Shown here in pieces: positions 42,998-52,148 of a stretch of DNA of 64,000 bases. The position numbers were made by a program, and so were the translations under genes. Source of the DNA: Cedecea neteri. GTDB taxonomy: Bacteria; Pseudomonadota; Gammaproteobacteria; Enterobacterales; Enterobacteriaceae. The DNA lies in assembly GCF_000758305.1 (NCBI RefSeq), contig NZ_CP009458.1, forward strand, positions 1,736,001 through 1,800,000, read 5' to 3'. Below the pieces are notes generated by a model. It saw only the letters and a list, made by a program, of their open reading frames with translations. It was not told the origin of the DNA and searched no databases. Positions within the stretch are counted from its first letter, which is position 1. Each line of letters starts with the position of its first letter.

Positions 42998-44320
42998 GTG
43001 TTTCTCGCACAAGAAATTATTCGTAAAAAACGTGATGGCCTGGTACTGAGTGACGAAGAGATTCGCTTCTTTATCAATGGTATTCGCGACAACACCGTCT
43101 CTGAAGGGCAAATTGCTGCTCTGGCGATGACCATTTTCTTCCACGACATGACTATGCCGGAAAGGGTGTCGCTGACGATGGCGATGCGGGATTCCGGCAC
43201 CGTACTGGACTGGAAAAGCCTTAACCTTAACGGCCCGATTGTAGATAAACATTCCACCGGCGGTGTGGGCGACGTGACATCGCTGATGCTTGGCCCTATG
43301 GTGGCGGCCTGCGGTGGCTATGTGCCGATGATTTCAGGCCGTGGCCTGGGGCACACCGGCGGGACGCTGGACAAGCTGGAGGCGATTCCGGGCTTCGATA
43401 TCTTCCCGGACGATAACCGCTTCCGCGACATTATTAAGGACGTCGGCGTGGCCATCATCGGCCAGACCAGCTCGCTGGCACCGGCAGACAAACGTTTTTA
43501 TGCCACCCGCGACATTACCGCGACGGTGGATTCCATCCCGCTTATCACCGCTTCCATTCTGGCAAAAAAACTGGCCGAAGGATTGGACGCGCTGGTGATG
43601 GACGTGAAAGTTGGCAGCGGTGCATTTATGCCGACTTATGAGCTGTCAGCCCAACTGGCAGAGGCTATTGTTGGCGTTTCTAACGGCGCAGGCGTGAAGA
43701 CCACCGCACTGCTGACGGACATGAACCAGGTGCTGGCTTCCAGCGCGGGTAATGCCGTAGAAGTCCGTGAAGCGGTACAGTTCCTGACGGGTGAATATCG
43801 TAACCCGCGTCTGTTCGACGTCACGATGGCGCTGTGCGTGGAAATGCTGATTTCCGGCAAGCTCGCCAAAGACGATACGGAAGCTCGTGCGAAACTGCAG
43901 GCAGTGCTGGACAACGGCAAAGCGGCCGAAGTGTTTGGCCGAATGGTTGCCGCGCAGAAAGGCCCGAGCGACTTCGTTGAAAATTATGCGAAGTACTTGC
44001 CAACGGCGATGCTGAGCAAGGCGGTGTATGCCGAAACGTCCGGATTTGTCTCGGCGATGGACACTCGCGCGCTGGGCATGGCGGTAGTGTCGATGGGCGG
44101 CGGTCGTCGCCAGGCTTCCGACACCATTGATTACAGCGTCGGCTTTACCGACATGGCGCGTCTGGGAGAATCTATCGACGGTGAACGTCCGCTGGCGGTG
44201 ATCCACGCGAAAGACGAAGCCAGCTGGCAGGAAGCTGCGAAGGCAGTGAAAGCGGCAATCAGCATTGACGAAAAAGCACCGCAGGAAACACCAACGGTCT
44301 ATCGCCGAATCACTGAATAA
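42998..44320 (+). CDS. deoA: Thymidine phosphorylase
   Basis: Phosphorolysis of thymidine to thymine and 2-deoxyribose-1-phosphate. 440 residues from GTG (MFLAQEIIRKKRDG), as in E. coli. Motifs: KHSTGGVGDVTSLMLGPMVA (phosphate and nucleoside binding, about 84-103), SGRGLGHTGGTLDKLE and VMDVKVGSGAFM. Second deo gene, separated from deoC by the ERIC-containing spacer. Confidence 0.98.
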   Translation: MFLAQEIIRKKRDGLVLSDEEIRFFINGIRDNTVSEGQIAALAMTIFFHDMTMPERVSLTMAMRDSGTVLDWKSLNLNGPIVDKHSTGGVGDVTSLMLGPMVAACGGYVPMISGRGLGHTGGTLDKLEAIPGFDIFPDDNRFRDIIKDVGVAIIGQTSSLAPADKRFYATRDITATVDSIPLITASILAKKLAEGLDALVMDVKVGSGAFMPTYELSAQLAEAIVGVSNGAGVKTTALLTDMNQVLASSAGNAVEVREAVQFLTGEYRNPRLFDVTMALCVEMLISGKLAKDDTEARAKLQAVLDNGKAAEVFGRMVAAQKGPSDFVENYAKYLPTAMLSKAVYAETSGFVSAMDTRALGMAVVSMGGGRRQASDTIDYSVGFTDMARLGESIDGERPLAVIHAKDEASWQEAAKAVKAAISIDEKAPQETPTVYRRITE

Positions 44321-44372
44321 CGGTATACTGATCTGATCCCTATTTTATAGAGCACAAGGTACGGAGAATAAT

Positions 44373-45596
44373 ATGAAACGTGCGTTTATTATGGTGCTGG
44401 ACTCGTTCGGCATCGGTGCTACCGAAGACGCAGAGCGCTTCGGAGATGTCGGCTCTGATACCCTCGGTCACATCGCGGAGGCTTGCGCCAAAGGCGAAGC
44501 TGACAAAGGCCGTAAAGGCCCCCTGAACCTGCCTAACCTGACTAGTCTTGGGCTGGTCAAAGCTCATGAAGGCTCCACCGGCAAAGTGGCCGCAGGCATG
44601 GACGGTAACGCAGAAGTTATCGGCGCTTACGGCTGGGCACACGAGCTTTCTTCCGGCAAAGACACCCCGTCTGGCCACTGGGAAATCGCTGGCGTGCCGG
44701 TTCTGTTTGACTGGGGCTATTTCAGCGATCACGAAAACAGCTTCCCGCAGGAGCTGCTGGACAAACTGGTCAAGCGTGCCAATCTGCCGGGCTACCTCGG
44801 CAACTGCCACTCTTCCGGGACCGTGATCCTGGACCAGCTGGGCGAAGAGCACATGAAAACCGGGAAACCGATTTTCTACACCTCTGCTGACTCCGTGTTC
44901 CAGATTGCCTGCCACGAAGAAACCTACGGTCTGGATAAGCTTTATGAGCTGTGCGAAATCGCGCGTGAAGAGCTGACCGAAGGCGGCTACAACATTGGCC
45001 GCGTTATCGCGCGTCCGTTTGTTGGCGATAAAGCTGGCAACTTCCAGCGTACCGGTAACCGTCACGACTTAGCGGTCGAGCCACCTGCCGCCACCGTGCT
45101 GCAGAAGCTGGTTGATGAGAAAAACGGCCAGGTGGTTTCCGTGGGTAAAATTGCGGACATCTACGCCAACTGCGGTATCACTAAAAAAGTGAAGGCAACC
45201 GGTCTGGATGCGCTGTTCGACGCGACCATCAAAGAGATGAAAGAAGCCGGCGACGACACCATTGTGTTCACCAACTTCGTAGACTTTGACTCTTCCTGGG
45301 GCCACCGTCGCGACGTCGCTGGCTACGCGGGCGGCCTTGAGCTGTTCGACCGTCGCCTGCCGGAGCTGATGGCGCTGCTGAAAGAGGACGATATTCTGAT
45401 CCTCACCGCGGATCACGGCTGTGACCCGACCTGGCAAGGCACCGACCATACTCGCGAGCACATTCCGGTGCTGATCTACGGCCCGAAAGTGAAAGCCGGT
45501 TCCCTCGGCCACCGCGAAACCTTCGCGGATATCGGCCAGACGGTAGCGAAGTACTTCGGTCTTTCCGACATGGACTACGGCAAAAACATGCTGTGA
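44373..45596 (+). CDS. deoB: Phosphopentomutase
   Basis: Interconverts ribose/deoxyribose 1- and 5-phosphates; alkaline-phosphatase superfamily, Mn-dependent. 407 residues: MVLDSFGIGATEDAERFGD at the N-terminus (metal Asp and context), the phosphothreonine region GKDTPSGHWEIAG, FTNFVDFDSSWGHRRD and LTADHGCDPTWQGTDHTREH with the C-terminal metal ligands. 52 bp after deoA; ACGGAG precedes the ATG. Confidence 0.98.
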   Translation: MKRAFIMVLDSFGIGATEDAERFGDVGSDTLGHIAEACAKGEADKGRKGPLNLPNLTSLGLVKAHEGSTGKVAAGMDGNAEVIGAYGWAHELSSGKDTPSGHWEIAGVPVLFDWGYFSDHENSFPQELLDKLVKRANLPGYLGNCHSSGTVILDQLGEEHMKTGKPIFYTSADSVFQIACHEETYGLDKLYELCEIAREELTEGGYNIGRVIARPFVGDKAGNFQRTGNRHDLAVEPPAATVLQKLVDEKNGQVVSVGKIADIYANCGITKKVKATGLDALFDATIKEMKEAGDDTIVFTNFVDFDSSWGHRRDVAGYAGGLELFDRRLPELMALLKEDDILILTADHGCDPTWQGTDHTREHIPVLIYGPKVKAGSLGHRETFADIGQTVAKYFGLSDMDYGKNML

Positions 45597-45604
45597 TCCC
45601 TTTG

Positions 45605-45622
45605 GGCGGGCGGTTGCCCGCC
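45605..45622 (+). promoter_or_regulatory. Intercistronic hairpin between deoB and deoD
   Basis: GGCGGGC-GGTT-GCCCGCC, perfect seven-base-pair stem 9 bp after the deoB stop. Probably tunes mRNA stability between the two cistrons. Confidence 0.5.
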
Positions 45623-45655
45623 TGATTGCTAACTTTTTAAATCAAGGAATACACA

Positions 45656-46375
45656 ATGGCTACGCCACACATTAACGCAGAAATGGGCGATTTCGCTGAC
45701 GTAGTACTGATGCCGGGTGACCCGCTGCGCGCCAAGCACATCGCGGAAACTTTCCTGGAAGACGTGCGTGAAGTGAACAACGTGCGCGGCATGCTCGGTT
45801 TCACCGGAACTTACAAAGGCCGTAAGATCTCCGTTATGGGTCACGGCATGGGTATCCCATCCTGCTCCATCTACGCGAAAGAGCTGATCACCGACTTCGG
45901 CGTGAAGAAAATCATTCGCGTGGGTTCCTGCGGTGCGGTTCGTGCGGACGTTAAGCTGCGCGACGTGGTTATCGGTATGGGCGCGTGTACTGACTCTAAA
46001 GTTAACCGCCTGCGCTTCAAGGATCACGACTTCGCGGCTATCGCGGACTTCGATATGGTTCGCAACGCGGTTGATGCGGCAAAAGCGCTGGGCGTTGACG
46101 CTCGCGTGGGCAACATCTTCTCTGCAGACCTGTTCTATACGCCAGATCCGTCCATGTTCGACGTGATGGAAAAATACGGCATTCTGGGTGTGGAAATGGA
46201 AGCTGCCGGGATCTACGGCGTAGCGGCTGAGTTCGGTGCGAAAGCGCTGACCATCTGCACCGTGTCTGACCACATCCGTACTCACGAGCAGACCACCGCC
46301 GCTGAGCGTCAGACCACCTTCAACGACATGATCAAAATTGCTCTGGAATCCGTCCTGCTGGGCGACAAAGAGTAA
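45656..46375 (+). CDS. deoD: Purine-nucleoside phosphorylase
   Basis: Hexameric PNP splitting (deoxy)inosine, adenosine and guanosine. 239 residues beginning ATPHINAEMGDFADVVLMPG; phosphate-binding GDPLRAKHI, RVGSCGAV and VEMEAAGIYGVA motifs, and the catalytic Asp in VSDHIRTHE. Last gene of deoCABD, followed by a strong terminator. Confidence 0.98.
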   Translation: MATPHINAEMGDFADVVLMPGDPLRAKHIAETFLEDVREVNNVRGMLGFTGTYKGRKISVMGHGMGIPSCSIYAKELITDFGVKKIIRVGSCGAVRADVKLRDVVIGMGACTDSKVNRLRFKDHDFAAIADFDMVRNAVDAAKALGVDARVGNIFSADLFYTPDPSMFDVMEKYGILGVEMEAAGIYGVAAEFGAKALTICTVSDHIRTHEQTTAAERQTTFNDMIKIALESVLLGDKE

Positions 46376-46391
46376 ATTTTTGTTCTCGTTT

Positions 46392-46417
46392 AAAAGGCGC
46401 CTTAGGGCGCCTTTTTT
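46392..46417. terminator. Terminator between deoD and lplA
   Basis: Stem AAGGCGCC / GGCGCCTT, loop TTAG, A run before and six T after; usable by the convergent deoD and lplA transcripts, although best for deoD. Confidence 0.88.
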
Positions 46418-46462
46418 ATGCCAGATATCTATTCATATGAGCGAGAGACTTCGGTGGCTCGC

Positions 46463-47479
46463 TTAACGAACGGCCTGAGCAATCCAGGCGGAAAGTTCCC
46501 GGAGTTCGGCTTCCTGTTCAGGGAAGCTGTAAATCAGCGTTTCACACTCCTGCTGCAGCAGAATGCTGCGGTACAGGCAGCCTTTTAGTCGTGTAGCCAA
46601 CGCTTCAAGCGGTGCCGGATTCAGGCTATCGGTGAAGACCTGCGCCCGGGTGATATGGCCTTTCTCGACGTCAAAATGCAGCTCAACGCCACCCCAGCTA
46701 AAGCGGTTGTCCAGCAGATGCGTAAAAGCTGGCGCCTGGCCAAAATTCCACTCCCAGCTGCTCTGGCGGGCAAAGGTTTCGGTAAAGCCTGGTAGATCGG
46801 GGAGCGCTTCCGGGGAGATATGCTCGGCTTCTACACGCTCGCCGTAGTGAGTGAAAAACGCTGCCGTAATCGCGTCGGCTATCTGCTCGTGGGTCAGTCC
46901 TGGCTTGATGTCGCTGAGGTTGGCGACCCGGCTTCTTACGGAGGTAATGCCTTTGGCCTGGAGCTTTTTCGGATCGGGATTAAGGTAGTTTGCCAGGCGG
47001 CTCAGATCGGCATTCAGCAGCAGGGTGCCGTGATGAAACCCGCGATCCAGGGTTTCCCGGTAGGCGGAACCGGAAATCTTGCGCGTACCTTCGGCGGTCT
47101 CGACCTCAAGATCGTTGCGCCCCGATGCGGTGGCTTTCAGGCCAAGGCTCGCCAGCGCGTTCAGTACGATAGCCGTGGAAATACTCTTGTCATATTCCGG
47201 CTTGCCGGCCATAAACGTGAAGCAGGTGTTACCGAGGTCGTGGAACACTGCGCCACCGCCGCTGCTACGCCTTGCCAGCCGAACGTTGTCCTGCTCCATG
47301 CGCCCGGTATTGCACTCTTTCCACGGGTTCTGGGCGCGGCCAATGACTACCGTGTCCGCATTACGCCATAGAAACAGAACCCGCTGGGTGGCGGGCATCT
47401 GCCGAAAAATAGTCTCTTCAACGGCGAGGTTAAACCACGGGTCGTAAGAGTCAGAGATAAGCAAACGCAAAGTCGACAT
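46463..47479 (-). CDS. lplA: Lipoate-protein ligase A
   Basis: Activates free lipoate with ATP and attaches it to E2 and H proteins. 338 residues. The motif RRSSGGGAVFHDLGNTCFTF (about 70-89) and the lysine block GRNDLEVETAEGTRKISGSAY (about 120-140) are the lipoyl-AMP site; the C-terminal accessory domain of the E. coli type is present. yjjJ, which separates deoD and lplA in E. coli, is absent here. Confidence 0.96.
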   Translation of the reverse strand: MSTLRLLISDSYDPWFNLAVEETIFRQMPATQRVLFLWRNADTVVIGRAQNPWKECNTGRMEQDNVRLARRSSGGGAVFHDLGNTCFTFMAGKPEYDKSISTAIVLNALASLGLKATASGRNDLEVETAEGTRKISGSAYRETLDRGFHHGTLLLNADLSRLANYLNPDPKKLQAKGITSVRSRVANLSDIKPGLTHEQIADAITAAFFTHYGERVEAEHISPEALPDLPGFTETFARQSSWEWNFGQAPAFTHLLDNRFSWGGVELHFDVEKGHITRAQVFTDSLNPAPLEALATRLKGCLYRSILLQQECETLIYSFPEQEAELRELSAWIAQAVR

Positions 47480-47553
47480 AACAAAGATCCTTGTCCCAGA
47501 ATAAAGGCGTTATCTTACCATGCAGATGGCGCGGCAAATTTACCGCGGGAGCT

Positions 47554-48189
47554 TTACTTCGTTTCGTCTTCTTCCGTGACCTTGGTATTGGCGGTCAGCA
47601 GGAACGGCGATTGCTGCCAGCGGGTACGTTTGCCGTGCAGCAGCGTGCGGGTCAGCACAATACCGATCGCGACTGCAAGCAGCAGCATCAGGCGCAGAAT
47701 ATTGGTGGTGTTGTCCACCTGCTTGGCTTCGGTGGCAAGGGTATGGGTGTCCAGGGTAATGCGCAGGTAGCCGATAGGCCCGCTTTTATCGGAGATAGGT
47801 TCGACAATTTGCTGGTTGAAGTAGCTGCCGGCTTTTTGGCCATCCAGCGCCAAACGGTCGCGAACCTCAATGTTTTCCCCCGCTCGCGCAATCTGGTCAC
47901 CTTCGCTGTCGTACACGGCTGCGTCCAGAATACGGCTATCCTTAGTCAAAAGGTTAAGCACGGTGGAAATGCGCTTTTCATCCGGGTTCTCAGTTCTCAT
48001 TACCGGTACCAGATTAAACGCGACCTGGCGGGAGAGGGTACGGGCCAGCTCCTCCAGTTGAACGTTTCGCGCCTGCTGGCTGCCCCGGCTGAACCAGGAT
48101 GCGCCCTGCATTAGCGCTACCAAAAGTGCGAGGCAGAACAGCACAATCACTGCGCGGTGGAGCCGAAATTTAAATTTTACCCGAACCAT
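47554..48189 (-). CDS. ytjB: YtjB/Smp membrane protein
   Basis: 211 residues from MVRVKFKFRLHRAVIVLFC. Two membrane helices (about 11-30 and about 165-185) bracket a periplasmic domain of about 135 residues (ARTLSRQVAFNLVPVM, YFNQQIVEPISDKSGPIGYL), a sensor-like layout with no output domain. Function unknown (virulence-associated SMP family). Divergent from serB across 149 bp. Confidence 0.92.
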   Translation of the reverse strand: MVRVKFKFRLHRAVIVLFCLALLVALMQGASWFSRGSQQARNVQLEELARTLSRQVAFNLVPVMRTENPDEKRISTVLNLLTKDSRILDAAVYDSEGDQIARAGENIEVRDRLALDGQKAGSYFNQQIVEPISDKSGPIGYLRITLDTHTLATEAKQVDNTTNILRLMLLLAVAIGIVLTRTLLHGKRTRWQQSPFLLTANTKVTEEDETK

Positions 48190-48338
48190 GATGCACCTTT
48201 GGAAAATTGCGTACTTTAATGTTGCCAGAAGCAAGGCGGACAAGGTAGCCTCATGCGTTGTTTTTACCCGGATACCTTTCTGCCATTTCCCCTAATTTCG
48301 ACAGCAAAAGGGTATGTTTACTTGATTCTGGAGCCGCA

Positions 48339-49316
48339 ATGCCAAACAGTTTGACCTGGTGCGATTTGCCTAACGATGTTTCACTTTGGCCTGGGTTGCC
48401 GCTTTCCCTGAGCGGTGACGAAGTGATGCCGCTGGACTACCGCGCTGGCCGCAGTGGCTGGCTCCTGTACGGGCGTAATCTGGACAAACAATGCCTGACC
48501 AAATACCAGCGTAAGCTGGGTGCAGCGATGGTGATTGTGACCGCCTGGTGTGTGGAAGATTATCAGGTCATCCGTCTGGCTGGCTCTTTAACGCCGCGAG
48601 CCACCAAGCTTGCGCATGACGCCGGGCTGGACGTGGCACCTCTGGGTAAAATCCCACATTTAAAAACGCCGGGCCTGCTGGTCATGGACATGGACTCCAC
48701 TGCTATTCAGATCGAGTGCATCGACGAGATTGCCAAGCTGGCGGGAACGGGGGAAATGGTGGCTGAAGTCACCGAGCGCGCAATGCGTGGCGAACTGGAC
48801 TTTACCGCCAGTCTGCGCCAGCGCGTGGCAACCCTGAAGGGCGCGGACGCCAATATTTTGCGCCAGGTACGCGACGAGCTGCCGCTGATGCCGGGGCTAA
48901 AGTCTCTGGTACACAATCTCGATACGCTGGGCTGGAAAGTTGCAATTGCCTCTGGCGGATTTACCTTCTTTGCTGAATACCTGCGCGACACATTAAATCT
49001 GACGGCGGTCGTCGCCAATGAACTCGAGATTTGCGACGGCAAGCTGACCGGCGAAGTGCTGGGGCAGATTGTGGACGCAAAGTTCAAAGCGACCACCCTG
49101 AAGCGTTTGGCCGAAAAATATGAAATCCCCGCCGCGCAGACTGTTGCGATTGGCGACGGGGCCAATGATTTACCCATGATCCACGCCGCAGGCCTGGGAA
49201 TTGCCTATCATGCTAAACCGAAGGTGATTGAGAAGAGCGAAGTCAGTATCCGCCATGCGGATCTGATGGGCGTGTTCTGCATCCTTTCCGGCAGCCTGAT
49301 TCAGGAAGAACGTTAA
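48339..49316 (+). CDS. serB: Phosphoserine phosphatase
   Basis: Last step of serine biosynthesis. 325 residues from MPNSLTWCDLPNDV; the frame is open 27 codons upstream without support. N-terminal regulatory-type region of about 110 residues, then a HAD domain: nucleophile loop VMDMDSTAIQIE (about 115-126), SGGFTFFAEYL, and GDGANDLPMIHAAGLGIAY. Followed by radA after 14 bp; serB-radA-nadR form an operon as in E. coli. Confidence 0.97.
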   Translation: MPNSLTWCDLPNDVSLWPGLPLSLSGDEVMPLDYRAGRSGWLLYGRNLDKQCLTKYQRKLGAAMVIVTAWCVEDYQVIRLAGSLTPRATKLAHDAGLDVAPLGKIPHLKTPGLLVMDMDSTAIQIECIDEIAKLAGTGEMVAEVTERAMRGELDFTASLRQRVATLKGADANILRQVRDELPLMPGLKSLVHNLDTLGWKVAIASGGFTFFAEYLRDTLNLTAVVANELEICDGKLTGEVLGQIVDAKFKATTLKRLAEKYEIPAAQTVAIGDGANDLPMIHAAGLGIAYHAKPKVIEKSEVSIRHADLMGVFCILSGSLIQEER

Positions 49317-49330
49317 CAAGAGGTATAAAG

Positions 49331-50713
49331 GTGGCGAAAGCTCCAAAACGCGCATTTGTTTGTAACGAGTGTGGTGCGGATTACCCGCGCTGGCAGGGGC
49401 AGTGCAGCGCTTGCCACGCGTGGAATACCATTACCGAAGTGCGCATCGCCGCTTCTCCACAAGTTGCCCGCAACGAACGCCTTTCTGGCTATGCCGGAAG
49501 CGCGGGCGTCAGCCGGGTGCAAAAGCTTTCGGACATCAGCCTGGAAGAACTGCCGCGCTTCTCCACCGGTTTTAAAGAGTTCGACCGGGTGCTGGGCGGC
49601 GGCGTAGTGCCGGGCAGCGCCATTCTGATCGGTGGTAACCCAGGTGCAGGGAAATCAACGCTGCTGCTGCAAACGCTCTGTAAGCTGAGCGAGCAGATGA
49701 AAACCCTGTACGTCACCGGCGAAGAGTCGCTTCAGCAGGTGGCGATGCGCGCCCACCGTTTAGGCCTGCGGACGCAAAACCTCAATATGCTGTCGGAAAC
49801 CAGCATCGAACAGATCTGTATGATCGCCGAGGATGAACAGCCGAAGCTGATGGTGATCGACTCGATCCAGGTCATGCACATGGCGGATGTGCAGTCTTCG
49901 CCGGGCAGCGTGGCCCAGGTGCGTGAAACTGCAGCCTACCTGACGCGCTTTGCAAAGACGAAAGGTGTGGCGATCGTGATGGTCGGGCATGTCACGAAAG
50001 ACGGTTCTCTGGCGGGGCCAAAAGTCCTCGAACACTGTATCGACTGTTCAGTCATGCTAGACGGCGACGCCGATTCCCGCTTCCGTACTCTGCGCAGCCA
50101 TAAAAACCGCTTTGGGGCTGTAAATGAGCTTGGCGTGTTCGCGATGACCGAGCAGGGTCTGCGTGAAGTCAGCAACCCGTCGGCCATTTTCCTTAGCCGG
50201 GGCGATGAAGTGACGCCGGGCAGTTCGGTGATGGTGGTTTGGGAAGGGACGCGCCCGCTACTGGTTGAGATCCAGGCGCTGGTGGATCAGTCGATGATGT
50301 CCAACCCTCGCCGCGTGGCCGTTGGCCTGGAGCAAAACCGCCTGGCGATTTTGCTGGCCGTGCTGCACCGTCACGGCGGCCTGCAAATGGCCGATCAGGA
50401 CGTGTTTGTGAACGTGGTGGGTGGCGTAAAAGTGACTGAAACCAGCGCCGATCTGGCATTGCTGCTGGCGATGGTCTCCAGCTTGCGCGACAGAGCCTTG
50501 CCGCAGGATTTAGTGGTCTTTGGTGAAGTCGGGCTGGCGGGTGAAATCCGCCCGGTACCTAGCGGGCAGGAGCGTATTTCCGAAGCCGCCAAACACGGCT
50601 TTAAGCGCGCGATTGTGCCGCAGGCCAACGTACCGAAAAAAATTCCTGAAGGGATGCAGGTCTTCGGCGTGAAAAAACTTGCTGATGCGCTTTCTGTATT
50701 CGACGACTTATAA
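49331..50713 (+). CDS. radA: DNA repair protein RadA (Sms)
   Basis: RecA-like ATPase promoting branch migration in recombination. 460 residues from GTG (MAKAPKRAFVCNECGADYPRW), the E. coli length. N-terminal C4 zinc finger (CNECG...CSAC, about 11-28), Walker A GGNPGAGKST (about 96-105), the RadA-specific SHKNRFGAVNE motif (about 257-267) and a C-terminal Lon-protease-like domain that lacks protease function in this family. Confidence 0.97.
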   Translation: MAKAPKRAFVCNECGADYPRWQGQCSACHAWNTITEVRIAASPQVARNERLSGYAGSAGVSRVQKLSDISLEELPRFSTGFKEFDRVLGGGVVPGSAILIGGNPGAGKSTLLLQTLCKLSEQMKTLYVTGEESLQQVAMRAHRLGLRTQNLNMLSETSIEQICMIAEDEQPKLMVIDSIQVMHMADVQSSPGSVAQVRETAAYLTRFAKTKGVAIVMVGHVTKDGSLAGPKVLEHCIDCSVMLDGDADSRFRTLRSHKNRFGAVNELGVFAMTEQGLREVSNPSAIFLSRGDEVTPGSSVMVVWEGTRPLLVEIQALVDQSMMSNPRRVAVGLEQNRLAILLAVLHRHGGLQMADQDVFVNVVGGVKVTETSADLALLLAMVSSLRDRALPQDLVVFGEVGLAGEIRPVPSGQERISEAAKHGFKRAIVPQANVPKKIPEGMQVFGVKKLADALSVFDDL

Positions 50714-50759
50714 TTGAGTAATTTGCGGGAACCGTTCCCGCTCCGGCAGGAGGCAGCGC

Positions 50760-51992
50760 GTGTCGTCATTCGACTATATTAAAACGGCTATTCGTCAGCA
50801 GGGCTGTACCTTACAGCAGGTTGCGGATGCCAGCGGCATGACTAAAGGCTACCTGAGCCAGTTACTGAACGCGAAAATCAAAAGCCCCAGCGCGCAAAAA
50901 CTGGAGGCGCTGCACCGCTTCCTTGGGCTGGAATTCCCGCGTCGTGAAAAGAAAGTCGGCGTGGTGTTCGGAAAGTTTTATCCGCTGCATACCGGGCATA
51001 TCTATTTGATCCAGCGAGCCTGTAGCCAGGTGGACGAGCTGCATATCATCATGGGCTACGATGAGCCCCGCGACCGCGCGCTGTTTGACGATAGCGCGAT
51101 GTCCCAGCAGCCAACCACCGGCGACCGCCTGCGCTGGCTGCTGCAAACCTTTAAATACCAGAAGAATATCCGCATTCACTCCTTTAACGAGGAGGGGATG
51201 GAGCCTTATCCCCACGGCTGGGACGTCTGGAGCCGCGGAATTAAAGCGTTTATGGACAGCAAAGGTATTTCGCCAGACCGGATCTACACCTCCGAAGAAG
51301 GGGATGCTGCGAAGTTTACCGAACATCTCGGGATCGAAACGGTGGTGGTCGATCCTAAGCGTACCTTTATGAATATCAGCGGTACGCAAATCCGTGAAAA
51401 CCCGTTCCGCTACTGGGAATACATTCCTACCGAGGTAAAGCCGTTCTTCGTGCGCACGGTGGCGATCCTCGGCGGTGAGTCGAGCGGGAAATCGTGGATG
51501 GTGAACAAGCTCGCCAACATCTTCAATACCACCAGTGCCTGGGAATACGGGCGGGATTACGTCTTCTCGCACCTTGGCGGTGACGAAATGGCGCTGCAAT
51601 ATTCGGACTACGATAAAATTGCCATCGGCCACGCACAGTACGTCGACTTTGCGGTGAAGTACGCCAATAAAGTGGCATTTATCGACACCGACTTTGTGAC
51701 CACGCAGGCCTTCTGCAAGAAGTATGAAGGCCGCGAGCACCCGTTTGTACAGGCGCTGATCGACGAATACCGCTTTGACCTGGTTATTCTGCTGGAAAAC
51801 AATACGCCGTGGGTGGCCGACGGTTTACGCAGTCTCGGCAGCGATGTGGACAGAAAATCGTTCCAGAACCTGCTGGTGGAGATGCTCAAAGAGAACAACA
51901 TCGAGTTTGTTCACGTCGAAGAGTCTGACTATGACTCGCGCTTCCTGCGCTGCGTAGATCTGGTGAAAGAGATGATGGGCGAGCAGCGGTAA
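50760..51992 (+). CDS. nadR: NadR: NAD biosynthesis repressor, NMN adenylyltransferase and nicotinamide riboside kinase
   Basis: Trifunctional protein. 410 residues from GTG with a strong AGGAGG-type site. Helix-turn-helix at about 12-55 (CTLQQVADASGMTKGYLSQLLNAKIK), nucleotidyltransferase domain from about 62 (GVVFGKFYPLHTGHIYLIQRA) and ribosylnicotinamide kinase domain from about 230 with P-loop GGESSGKSW. It represses NAD synthesis genes when NAD is high. Confidence 0.97.
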   Translation: MSSFDYIKTAIRQQGCTLQQVADASGMTKGYLSQLLNAKIKSPSAQKLEALHRFLGLEFPRREKKVGVVFGKFYPLHTGHIYLIQRACSQVDELHIIMGYDEPRDRALFDDSAMSQQPTTGDRLRWLLQTFKYQKNIRIHSFNEEGMEPYPHGWDVWSRGIKAFMDSKGISPDRIYTSEEGDAAKFTEHLGIETVVVDPKRTFMNISGTQIRENPFRYWEYIPTEVKPFFVRTVAILGGESSGKSWMVNKLANIFNTTSAWEYGRDYVFSHLGGDEMALQYSDYDKIAIGHAQYVDFAVKYANKVAFIDTDFVTTQAFCKKYEGREHPFVQALIDEYRFDLVILLENNTPWVADGLRSLGSDVDRKSFQNLLVEMLKENNIEFVHVEESDYDSRFLRCVDLVKEMMGEQR

Positions 51993-52004
51993 AGTTTCCG
52001 CTGG

Positions 52005-52101
52005 CCCTCACCCTAACCCTCTCCCGGAGGGAGAGGGAAGAAACAAAATTACCTGTCGTTTTTTCTCCCTCGCCCCTTTGGGGAGAGGGCCGGGGTGAGG
52101 G
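52005..52101. repeat. BoxC-like intergenic inverted repeat
   Basis: Outer arms CCCTCACCCTAACCCTCTCC (52005 onward) and GGAGAGGGCCGGGGTGAGGG (ending 52101), with inner CCCGGAGGGAGAGGG and CTCCCTCGCCCC blocks, so that two GC-rich repeat units face each other. This resembles the boxC-type intergenic repeats of enterics. It fills the nadR/ettA convergent spacer. Confidence 0.65.
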
Positions 52102-52116
52102 GAAAAGAACTCGCCA

Positions 52117-52144
52117 TAAAAAAGGCACCGTGAAGGTGCCTTTT
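52117..52144 (-). terminator. Rho-independent terminator of ettA
   Basis: Stem GGCACC / GGTGCC with small loop; on the minus strand it is followed by seven T, and it begins a few bases after the ettA stop. Confidence 0.85.
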
Positions 52145-52148
52145 GCAT

